Assembly: GCA_020347085.1 (NCBI GenBank) | Contig: CP070769.1 | Coordinates: 1,622,495-1,627,667, forward strand | Length of the DNA stretch: 5,173 nucleotides | Source of the DNA: Desulfobacterales bacterium | GTDB taxonomy: Bacteria; Desulfobacterota; Desulfobacteria; Desulfobacterales; C00003060 | Direction of reading: 5' to 3' | Part shown: piece by piece, positions 1 through 5,173 of the stretch | Position numbering within the stretch: the stretch's first letter is position 1 | How the letters are laid out: every line of letters begins with the position of its first letter | Translations under genes and position numbers: made by a program | The notes under the pieces: model-generated | Told to the model about the DNA's origin: nothing | The model's input: the letters and a program-made list of their open reading frames with translations, nothing else | The model's database searches: none

Positions 1-288
1 AAACTCGGGCTAAAGCCCTCAAACAGTTTGTGATTCTCGACGCGTCACTCAGCTGCCATCTCATTCCAAAAACGCTCAATGTTGTTCGGACAAGGCTTTA
101 AGCTGCCTAAAGACTATTTAAACTTTTTTTGAGACATGACACTAGTTACAGAACAACTCGTCCTTTCAATTGAAGCTAAGAATAATGTGTATAGGCCTTG
201 TGTGACCCGTAGTCTGGTATGTGGTTTTTGGGGGCACGTCTAGGTGCGTGAGGGCTATCTCCTGTCACACACCGTAGAAGGCATCCTC
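1..288. other. 5' intergenic stretch, no gene recognised
   Basis: I see no convincing gene here. The plus frame starting at base 3 is open from the window edge to a TAA at 99-101, and the frame starting at base 1 stops at 31-33. Either could be the tail of an upstream gene, but neither 3' peptide resembles a family I know. A small 4-pair hairpin (GGGC-TAAA-GCCC, 7-18) lies at the left edge. A weak stem-loop (CTTTA...TAAAG, 96-112) is followed 11 bases later by seven T residues (124-130), which might end transcription from the left. No clear promoter for the downstream phosphoesterase stands out. Confidence 0.4.
277..281 (+). promoter_or_regulatory. Shine-Dalgarno site that fixes the phosphoesterase start
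   Basis: GAAGG ends 7 bases before the ATG at 289, which is good spacing. It supports starting at 289 rather than at the in-frame GTG at 244. The 289 start also gives the family-typical opening MKIGVISDTH, whereas the 15 extra residues from 244 resemble nothing conserved. Confidence 0.7.
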
Positions 289-768
289 ATGAAAATCGGA
301 GTGATCTCAGACACGCATTTAAAGAAACCAACTCCCGAGCTTTGTCAACTACAGCACACGGTTTTTGCTGATGTCTCCATGATTCTCCACGCAGGCGATC
401 TCACCGAGCTTGAAGTGCTGGAGGCGTTTTCGGGCAAAGAGGTGATTGCCGTTCAAGGAAACATGGACTCTCGGACTGTCAGGAATGAGCTCCCGTCCAA
501 GAAAGTCGTAGAGATAGAAGGCTTTCGAATCGGGGTCCTCCATGGTCTGGGCAACCCGTTTGGGTTACCAAGGAGGCTTGCAGGAACGTTTCATGAGGTA
601 GATGTAATCGTTTACGGACACACGCATCGGTCGGATAATAAGGTCAGAGACGGGGTTATCTTTTTCAACCCAGGGTCCTTTTCGGGCGGCTTTCCCTTTT
701 TTGGCAAGCGATCGGTGGGCATTTTGACAATCGAGGAGGGGGTTACAGGCCAGATCATCAGGCTTTAA
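289..768 (+). CDS. YfcE/MJ0936-family metallophosphoesterase
   Basis: This is a small cytosolic calcineurin-like phosphoesterase with a two-metal active site. Characterised relatives hydrolyse artificial phosphodiesters, and their physiological substrates are mostly unknown. The protein has 159 residues, a normal length for the family. Metal-binding motifs appear in the expected order: D8-x-H10 in ISDTH, G36-D37 in HAGDL, G57-N58-x-D60, H85 in VLHG, and G110-H111-x-H113 in YGHTH. The family motif NPGS (127-130) follows. No active-site residue is missing, and there is no signal peptide or membrane segment. The start at ATG 289 is set by the GAAGG site upstream and by the family N-terminus. The gene converges on the thiamine-binding family gene with only 13 bases between the stops, so it is probably a single-gene unit. 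The family is clear; the substrate cannot be read from the sequence. Confidence 0.93.
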   Translation: MKIGVISDTHLKKPTPELCQLQHTVFADVSMILHAGDLTELEVLEAFSGKEVIAVQGNMDSRTVRNELPSKKVVEIEGFRIGVLHGLGNPFGLPRRLAGTFHEVDVIVYGHTHRSDNKVRDGVIFFNPGSFSGGFPFFGKRSVGILTIEEGVTGQIIRL

Positions 769-781
769 TGTGGAATCATTT

Positions 782-1087
782 CTATGCTTGTGACTGCCTC
801 CTCACCACCGATTCCACCTTAGCCTTTGCTGATGCCTCTTTGTCACGCCTATCGTCAATCTTGATGCTCGTGACGACTCGGAGGGCCCCCGCTTCGAACG
901 GCACTTCGTGCATCTTCAATATAACCTTAAAGAGCGCTTCGAGATCCCCCTCAATGATAGTCCCCATACCGTGCACTTCGTGGGTGAGCCCTGAGTCCTG
1001 TAAAACCTTAAGGCATGCCGCAACATAGCTGCTCAGACTGGTGGACTTTGTTCCGATCGGAACGATGCTAAGCTCTACAATCGCCAC
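782..1087 (-). CDS. MTH1187-family (UPF0045) thiamine-binding protein
   Basis: This is a small ferredoxin-like-fold protein of the MTH1187/YqgV family. Members form oligomers and have been shown or proposed to bind thiamine; no enzymatic role is established. Starting at the GTG at 1087 gives 101 residues, the usual family length, opening VAIVELSIVPIGT (first residue read as Met). Conserved blocks are GTIIEGD (42-48), the following KMHE (58-61), and TSIKIDDRRDK (73-83). An in-frame ATG at 1159 would add 24 residues, but that extension is not family-like and has no ribosome site before it. The GTG has AGGGA six bases upstream, and a promoter candidate lies inside the extension, so I prefer the GTG. 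The gene is divergent from uvrA and convergent with the phosphoesterase. A role as a thiamine carrier or sensor is inferred from the family only. Confidence 0.88.
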   Translation of the reverse strand: MAIVELSIVPIGTKSTSLSSYVAACLKVLQDSGLTHEVHGMGTIIEGDLEALFKVILKMHEVPFEAGALRVVTSIKIDDRRDKEASAKAKVESVVRRQSQA

Positions 1088-1093
1088 AAGGTT

Positions 1094-1098
1094 TCCCT
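1094..1098 (-). promoter_or_regulatory. Shine-Dalgarno site supporting a GTG start
   Basis: Read on the minus strand, AGGGA sits six bases before the GTG at 1087. It supports the 101-residue form over the longer form starting at 1159, which has no purine-rich site in front of it. Confidence 0.6.
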
Positions 1099-1145
1099 GT
1101 CCTTTCTTTTTGATCCCATCAACGTAAACCGACTGCGGTTTGAAG

Positions 1146-1173
1146 GATATATTTGTCATAGAATGTGCGTCAA
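1146..1173 (-). promoter_or_regulatory. Candidate sigma-70 promoter for the thiamine-binding family gene
   Basis: On the minus strand, TTGACG (1173-1168, 5 of 6 to consensus) is followed after 16 bases by TATATC (1151-1146, 4 of 6). Transcription would begin near 1139. That lies downstream of the ATG at 1159 and about 50 bases before the GTG at 1087, which agrees with the short form of the protein. The match is by eye only. Confidence 0.4.
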
Positions 1174-1187
1174 GGGAAAAGACTCAC

Positions 1188-1204
1188 GCCTATGCACATA
1201 TGGC
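1188..1204. promoter_or_regulatory. Imperfect dyad in the divergent promoter region
   Basis: GCC-TATG-CA-CATA-TGGC forms an inverted repeat with one extra T in the right arm. It lies between the two opposed -35 candidates, 8 bases upstream of the one facing uvrA, so it is placed where an operator could act on both genes. It does not match a LexA site that I recognise. No regulator can be named, and chance is possible. Confidence 0.2.
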
Positions 1205-1212
1205 AATTTGGG

Positions 1213-1241
1213 TTGACGTTAGTTCTGTCCCGAGGCAAAAT
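1213..1241 (+). promoter_or_regulatory. Candidate sigma-70 promoter for uvrA
   Basis: TTGACG (1213-1218, 5 of 6) and CAAAAT (1236-1241, 4 of 6, keeping the important A2 and T6) are separated by 17 bases. Transcription would start near 1248, leaving a leader of about 40 bases before the uvrA ATG at 1287. The start codon itself has only a weak ribosome site (TGGGG at 1272-1276, 10 bases away). No clear LexA box overlaps the promoter. Confidence 0.4.
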
Positions 1242-1286
1242 TATAGATTGTTCAGAAATTAAACGGATGAGTGGGGTCATCGAGGC

Positions 1287-4106
1287 ATGTCTTTAGACAA
1301 GATCGCCGTGCGCGGTGCACGCCAGCATAACCTGAAGAATATTGATGTCGACATCCCTCGAAATCGATTCGTTGTCATAACGGGCATTTCAGGCTCCGGC
1401 AAATCGACACTGGCCTTTGACACCCTTTACGCTGAGGGACAGAGGCGATACGTTGAGTCGCTTTCGGCATATGCTCGCCAGTTTTTGGAGCAGATGGACA
1501 ATCCGGATGTTGACAGCATCGAAGGCCTTGCTCCAGCCATTGCTATCGAACAAAAAACGATTACGAAGAATCCTCGCTCGACAGTCGGCACGGTCACCGA
1601 GATCTACGATTATCTTCGACTCCTGTTTGCCCGTATCGGCAAGCCACATTGCCACAGGTGCGGACAACCCGTTACAGCCCAGACCAGTCAAGAGATCGTA
1701 GATAACCTCATGGCCCTGGAGCCGGGCACCAAGGTCGTCATCATGTCTCCCGTAATTACTGACGAGAAGGGGACCCATCAAAGGCTGTTTCAAAGACTGC
1801 AAAAGGATGGGTTTGCACGCGTCAGGGTAGACGGCAGGATGTTTGATCTGGATCAACCGATTTCACTGAATAAAAACAGAAAGCACACCATAGAAGTCGT
1901 GGTTGACCGCCTGATTGTTAAAGAACTGGCACGTAATCGTCTGGCCGATTCTATCGAGCTTGCCATGGGGCTGTCAGGAGGCGTGATCACTGTCGACCAA
2001 TTACAGGGCGCGTCACTCATCTTCAGCGAAAAGGCAGCCTGCACGCTCTGCGGTATCAGCTATCCCCCCTTCACGCCGGCTCGTTTCTCTTTTAACAGCC
2101 CCCAGGGAGCCTGCCCGGCATGTGATGGCCTTGGCTCCATGATTGTCTTCGACCCCGACCTGATCGTACCAGATCCTGCCCTTTCACTGAGGCATGGTGC
2201 AATTGCCCCGTGGGAACATCGACATTCGGTTTACTTCTATCAGGTATTAGACGCCATCACGAAACACTTTCACGTGAACGTCTATACACCGTTCAATGAA
2301 TTTCCTGAAGCCCTGAAAGATCTCCTCCTGCATGGGTCCAAGGGTAAAGCTATTCCCTTTTATCTTGAACGGGACGGCAGACGCTATACGTATTCCCGGC
2401 CTTTTGAAGGAGTTATTCCGAACCTTGAACGGCGTTATAGGGAGACCAGATCACACCAGGTCCGAGAAGGGATTGAGCGGTTTATGAATGTGCGACCCTG
2501 CCCCCAGTGTCATGGCGCAAGGCTCAAACCAGAAAGCCTTGCAGTAAAGGTTGGTGGCGAGTCCATCCACCAGGTGTGCAGACATTCAGTCACCGATCTT
2601 CTTGACCTTTTTGGAGCGATGTCTCTCAGCTCACGAGACAGGGTTATCGCAAGCCCTATCGTTAAGGAGATTGCCGACAGGCTCCTTTTCCTGACCCAAG
2701 TCGGGCTGGGCTACCTGACGCTGGATAGGGCTTCGGCCACGCTTTCTGCAGGAGAGGGACACCGGATTCGCTTAGCCACCCAAATCGGCTCCAAGCTCAC
2801 CGGGGTACTCTATGTCCTGGACGAACCAAGTATTGGACTACACCAGCGCGACAACCAAAGGCTACTCAGCACACTCAAACAGATGCGTGATCTGGGAAAT
2901 ACGGTGCTCGTGGTGGAGCACGACGCAGAATCAATCCTTTCGGCTGAGCATGTGATTGATATGGGGCCGGGAGCTGGGGTCGATGGAGGTCATCTGGTAT
3001 TTGATGGGCCACCGGAGGGTTTATTACAGCACAAGACCTCTGTTACGGGTCAATATCTGTCGGGCCGCAGAACCATACCGGTGCCTCCAAAGCGCCGCCA
3101 GTTGAAAAACGGCTATATAGTGGTAGAGGGGACATCTACCAACAACCTCAAAAACATCACCGTTCGGTTCCCCTTGGGATGTTTCGTTTGCGTCACCGGC
3201 GTGTCGGGTTCTGGCAAATCGAGTCTGGTCGTTGAGACGCTGTATTCATCTCTGGCGCGCCGCCTCCACCATTCTGGGAGAGCCGTAGGCAAATATAAGA
3301 GGCTGACCGGCCTTGAGAAGATAGATAGCGTCGTCAACGTAGATCAGTCTCCAATCGGACGAACCCCGCGTTCCAACCCAGCCACCTACACGGGTGTATT
3401 TTTAGATATTCGGGACTTGTTTGCAAAAACGCCGGAGGCCAGGATGCGGGGATATAGACCAGGTCGCTTCAGCTTCAATGTAAAAGGAGGGCGGTGCGAG
3501 GTTTGTCGCGGGGACGGAATCATGAAGATCGAGATGCACTTTCTTCCTGATGTTCATGTGACATGCAATGTGTTCCGAGGGAAACGATATAACCGGGAGA
3601 CCCTTGATGTCAGATATAAGGGGAAGAACATTTCAGCCGTGCTCGATATGACTGTAGATCAAGCCCTCGACTTCTTTGGCAAGATCAAGAAGATAAGAAC
3701 CAAGCTTCAGACTTTGGCAGATGTGGGCTTGGGCTACATCCGCCTCGGACAATCCGCAACCACCCTTTCCGGGGGTGAGGCCCAGCGGGTCAAACTGTCA
3801 AGAGAACTCGGCAAGCGCGCAACAGGGAGAACCGTCTACTTCTTAGATGAGCCGACGACAGGACTCCATTTTGCCGACATCCAAAGGCTCCTGGATGTGC
3901 TAGATCGGCTCACGGACGCCGGCAATACCATCATCATAATCGAGCACAATATGGACGTCATCAAGTCAGCCGATTTCATTATCGACCTCGGACCCGAAGG
4001 AGGAGCCGACGGGGGGCACTGCGTGGGGTGCGGCACACCTGAGGAGATCGCGCAACTTCCGGAATCCCACACTGGCAGGTTTCTGAGAAATGTGCTGCAT
4101 GGTTGA
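1287..4106 (+). CDS. uvrA: UvrABC excinuclease subunit A (ATPase, DNA damage recognition)
   Basis: UvrA is the dimeric ABC-type ATPase that finds bulky DNA lesions and loads UvrB in nucleotide excision repair. At 939 residues this one is full length. Visible parts in order: Walker A of NBD-I (G33-ISGSGK39-ST); a CxxC pair (C122, C125); a UvrB-binding domain at roughly 131-246, which argues against a UvrA2 paralogue; a zinc module C252/C255/C276/C279; an insertion domain (about 287-400); a CxxC pair (C405, C408); signature I (486-493); Walker B I (L511-DEP, H545 in the H-loop); Walker A II (G638-VSGSGK644-SS); the C-terminal zinc finger; signature II LSGGEAQR (827-834); and Walker B II (L853-DEP, H887). 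Two oddities stand out. Signature I reads LSAGEGHR, not LSGGEAQR, and the C-terminal finger has C737, C740 and C760 but Phe763 where the fourth cysteine belongs. In addition, the usual EPRxFSFN block reads TPARFSFN (263-270). The frame is intact throughout. Identity is certain; full repair activity is not. Confidence 0.98.
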   Translation: MSLDKIAVRGARQHNLKNIDVDIPRNRFVVITGISGSGKSTLAFDTLYAEGQRRYVESLSAYARQFLEQMDNPDVDSIEGLAPAIAIEQKTITKNPRSTVGTVTEIYDYLRLLFARIGKPHCHRCGQPVTAQTSQEIVDNLMALEPGTKVVIMSPVITDEKGTHQRLFQRLQKDGFARVRVDGRMFDLDQPISLNKNRKHTIEVVVDRLIVKELARNRLADSIELAMGLSGGVITVDQLQGASLIFSEKAACTLCGISYPPFTPARFSFNSPQGACPACDGLGSMIVFDPDLIVPDPALSLRHGAIAPWEHRHSVYFYQVLDAITKHFHVNVYTPFNEFPEALKDLLLHGSKGKAIPFYLERDGRRYTYSRPFEGVIPNLERRYRETRSHQVREGIERFMNVRPCPQCHGARLKPESLAVKVGGESIHQVCRHSVTDLLDLFGAMSLSSRDRVIASPIVKEIADRLLFLTQVGLGYLTLDRASATLSAGEGHRIRLATQIGSKLTGVLYVLDEPSIGLHQRDNQRLLSTLKQMRDLGNTVLVVEHDAESILSAEHVIDMGPGAGVDGGHLVFDGPPEGLLQHKTSVTGQYLSGRRTIPVPPKRRQLKNGYIVVEGTSTNNLKNITVRFPLGCFVCVTGVSGSGKSSLVVETLYSSLARRLHHSGRAVGKYKRLTGLEKIDSVVNVDQSPIGRTPRSNPATYTGVFLDIRDLFAKTPEARMRGYRPGRFSFNVKGGRCEVCRGDGIMKIEMHFLPDVHVTCNVFRGKRYNRETLDVRYKGKNISAVLDMTVDQALDFFGKIKKIRTKLQTLADVGLGYIRLGQSATTLSGGEAQRVKLSRELGKRATGRTVYFLDEPTTGLHFADIQRLLDVLDRLTDAGNTIIIIEHNMDVIKSADFIIDLGPEGGADGGHCVGCGTPEEIAQLPESHTGRFLRNVLHG

Positions 4107-4169
4107 TTGTTTGAAGATCGTGCGTTAAAGTGATTCTCAAGATGATGTTCCGTTATCGAAGTGGTGGCA

Positions 4170-4202
4170 AGGCTCTTACAGCTTCCGAAGGAGCCTCCTT
4201 TT
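4170..4202 (+). terminator. Candidate intrinsic terminator of uvrA
   Basis: AGGCTC (4170-4175) pairs with GAGCCT (4191-4196), and a smaller CTT/AAG stem can form inside the loop. The stem is followed by CC and then TTTT (4199-4202). It lies about 60 bases after the uvrA stop. The T-tract is short, so termination may be partial. Confidence 0.5.
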
Positions 4203-4246
4203 GACCATTTTTCAAAAATCGTTCTTGGTAAAGCATAGCGAGAAAA

Positions 4247-4274
4247 TTGAAACTGTCCGAGGGCGTTCTATCCT
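4247..4274 (+). promoter_or_regulatory. Weak promoter candidate inside the structured segment
   Basis: TTGAAA (4247-4252, 5 of 6) and TATCCT (4269-4274, 4 of 6) are 16 bases apart and would start transcription near 4281, just before the first hairpin of the structured segment. Such a transcript would lack the 5' strand of the closing helix (4260-4269). So either this is not the promoter or the closing helix is not part of the RNA. Confidence 0.2.
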
Positions 4275-4543
4275 GAGTTTTTGAAGCCCCCTATGGGCTT
4301 CCTGGTAAGGAAGGGGCGCCATTTTGGCATGGCTTCCCCTTGACTCTGTCTGGACGGATGGGTGTTCAGCCTCACGGCAGAACTTCGTCCGCGGGGAGCA
4401 GGCCGGTCAGTATAAGCCGGGCAATCCCAACCTTGTCGGGATCAAAATGGGCATACGAACGAGGGCAAAAGCCTTAAGGTCTATATCAATCGGAACGTGT
4501 TTGTGAGAACGGCTCTATAAGCCGCGAGCAGGGGGAGCGCCCT
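4260..4543 (+). ncRNA. Putative structured RNA of unknown class
   Basis: A long-range helix joins the two ends: 4260-4269 pairs with 4534-4543 over ten pairs, two of them G-U. Inside it are several local hairpins. Hairpin A is a perfect 7-pair stem (GAAGCCC 4283-4289 with GGGCTTC 4295-4301). Hairpin B has AAGGGG/CCCCTT (4311-4316 with 4336-4341) over GCCAT/ATGGC (4318-4322 with 4329-4333). Hairpin C has eight pairs (4351-4358 with 4384-4391), then GTTC/GAAC and GCC/GGC around a TCAC loop. Smaller stems are ATCCC/GGGAT (4424-4428 with 4438-4442), AGGGC/GCCTT (4462-4466 with 4471-4475) and CGGCT/AGCCG (4510-4514 with 4520-4524). G-U pairs in the closing helix, hairpin C and the AGGGC stem would be mismatches on the minus strand, so a plus-strand RNA is favoured. 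I see no core motifs of RNase P RNA, tmRNA, SRP RNA or 6S RNA. A HEARO/omega-type RNA, a relic of a group II intron, or a small transposable element remain possible. No downstream protein gene is present to help. Confidence 0.45.
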
Positions 4544-4562
4544 ATCAAAAGGAAATAACGGG

Positions 4563-4600
4563 AAAGAAAAAAGAAGAGCAAGGGTTGCCTATCTAAGGCA
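4563..4600 (-). terminator. Weak candidate terminator for rex
   Basis: On the minus strand, 13 bases after the rex stop, TGCCT and AGGCA form a 5-pair stem with a 5-base loop (4600-4586). A T-rich stretch (4578-4563, with six T in a row) follows only after about 7 further bases. The stem is short and the T-tract is displaced, so this is a tentative call. Confidence 0.25.
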
Positions 4601-4613
4601 TGCCTGCACCGGG

Positions 4614-5173
4614 CTATTTGGGAGCAATTACTGAGCCAGGTTTTATGCGGCTGCGGTGCCGTCGTGACCTTGATGGGGTGAGCCTATAATAGAGAACCTC
4701 CAACCTGAGGCTAAAATCTACGTTTTCGACAAAGACGTGGGCCGGGCAATGAAGCTGGATGGGTGCAAAATTGAGAATGCCGCGAACGCCAGCTCTGACC
4801 AGCATGTCAGCAACCTTCTGAGCCCATTCCGGCTTTACGGCAATCACGCCGATTTCAACACCCGTTGTCTTGACCAGATGATTCATGGCTTCTATGGGTG
4901 AGACCTCTACGTCTCCAATTCTGACGCCTATTCTCTTCGGCTTTCTGTCGAACGCAGCTACAAAGGTGTAACTCCCGTCGACGAACTGGGCATGTCTTAG
5001 GAGGGCCGAGCCTAAATTTCCTACCCCCACGAGGCCCAAACGCCATTTCTTATCCAGGCCAAGGATCTTTCTTATCTCCAACAAGAGTTCTTTGACATAA
5101 TAGCCTACGCCCCTAACCCCGAACTGACCAAAGTAGGCAAGATCTTTCCGGATCTGCGCCGGATTGATACCAC
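4614..5173 (-). CDS. rex: Redox-sensing transcriptional repressor Rex (5' end outside the window)
   Basis: Rex is a homodimeric repressor that binds NAD(H) and releases its operators when NADH rises, controlling fermentation and anaerobic respiration genes. The window holds 185 C-terminal residues. About 25-30 N-terminal residues, the first part of the winged helix, lie beyond the right edge. The reading frame enters at 5171. Residues 1-24 of the visible part (GINPAQIRKDLAYFGQFGVR...) match the recognition helix and wing of Rex. Then come KELLLEIRKILGL, the Rossmann motif G49-VGNLG54, the acidic residue D75 after the second strand (VAAFD), and the family motifs GILNFAP (131-137) and VENVD (148-152). 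The body ends where Rex normally ends (YYRL, 161-164). After it comes a strongly basic 21-residue tail. An internal TTG at 5084 is not the real start, since the winged helix lies upstream of it in frame. The gene converges on uvrA. No palindromic Rex operator is visible in the window. Confidence 0.95.
   Translation of the reverse strand, partial: GINPAQIRKDLAYFGQFGVRGVGYYVKELLLEIRKILGLDKKWRLGLVGVGNLGSALLRHAQFVDGSYTFVAAFDRKPKRIGVRIGDVEVSPIEAMNHLVKTTGVEIGVIAVKPEWAQKVADMLVRAGVRGILNFAPIQLHCPAHVFVENVDFSLRLEVLYYRLTPSRSRRHRSRIKPGSVIAPK

Larger units (their letters stand above)
4107..4613. other. uvrA-rex convergent intergenic region
   Basis: This 507-base spacer lies between two genes that point at each other. 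It holds a likely uvrA terminator (4170-4202), an AT-rich palindrome (ATTTTTCAAAAAT, 4207-4219), the structured segment 4260-4543, and a weak candidate terminator for rex (4563-4600). I see no credible protein gene. The one open frame of note (60 codons, 4324-4506) starts at TTG without a ribosome site, runs through several hairpins, and resembles no family I know. Confidence 0.6.

Noticed and set aside
81..157. 7-base inverted repeat GTTGTTC (81-87) and GAACAAC (151-157)
   Set aside because: The arms do not extend in either direction and are 63 bases apart; this is within chance expectation.
244..288. Upstream in-frame GTG start for the phosphoesterase
   Set aside because: The 15 added residues are not family-like, while ATG 289 has a well-placed GAAGG and gives the canonical MKIGVISDTH opening.
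1243..1256. LexA (SOS) box near the uvrA promoter, suggested by GTTCAG at 1250-1255
   Set aside because: The flanking bases do not complete any LexA palindrome I know (neither CTGT-N8-ACAG nor GAAC-N4-GTTC type); an isolated half is expected by chance.
3113..4072. Minus-strand open frames inside uvrA
   Set aside because: They are antisense shadows of a fully conserved uvrA reading frame, with no ribosome sites or family resemblance.
4324..4506. A 60-codon open frame after uvrA
   Set aside because: It has a TTG start with no ribosome site, no recognisable protein features, and runs through several hairpins of the putative structured RNA.
4500..4515. Rex operator half-site TTGTGA at 4501-4506
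   Set aside because: The second half (TCACAA) is absent at the required spacing.
1009..4604. Shared 11-mer TAAGGCATGCC near 1010 and near 4594
   Set aside because: One copy is inside a protein-coding gene, the palindromic core GGCATGCC makes repeats easy, and the flanks do not match.

Overview
This 5173-base window looks like an ordinary stretch of a mid-GC bacterial chromosome. It holds three complete genes, one gene cut by the right edge, and one intergenic region that appears to encode a structured RNA. The gene set fits an anaerobic, Desulfobacterota-like (deltaproteobacterial) bacterium: a Rex NADH sensor, an MTH1187-type thiamine-binding protein, a YfcE-type metallophosphoesterase and a canonical UvrA. 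This placement comes from protein resemblance only. No ribosomal RNA or other firm taxonomic marker is present.

Layout: positions 1-288 are noncoding as far as I can see. A 159-residue metallophosphoesterase (289-768, plus) converges, with a 13-base gap, on a 101-residue thiamine-binding family protein (782-1087, minus, GTG start). The 199-base divergent spacer 1088-1286 carries a plausible promoter for each direction and an imperfect dyad. Next comes uvrA (1287-4106, plus, 939 residues), with a likely intrinsic terminator about 60 bases after its stop. The remaining spacer up to 4613 contains a dense set of nested hairpins closed by a long-range helix. A partial rex gene (4614-5173, minus) runs off the right edge without its N-terminus.

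The genes do not form one pathway. UvrA is a housekeeping DNA-repair protein, Rex a global redox regulator, and the other two are small conserved proteins of broad or poorly defined role. Each gene is oriented as its own transcription unit, so there is no operon evidence.

Two things deserve attention. First, segment 4260-4543 has the architecture of a plus-strand structured RNA of about 285 nt: a 10-pair terminal helix and several internal hairpins, with G-U wobbles that favour the plus strand. I cannot assign it to a class. Second, this UvrA lacks one of the four cysteines of its C-terminal zinc finger (Phe763) and has an altered first ABC signature (LSAGEGHR), although the rest of the protein is intact.
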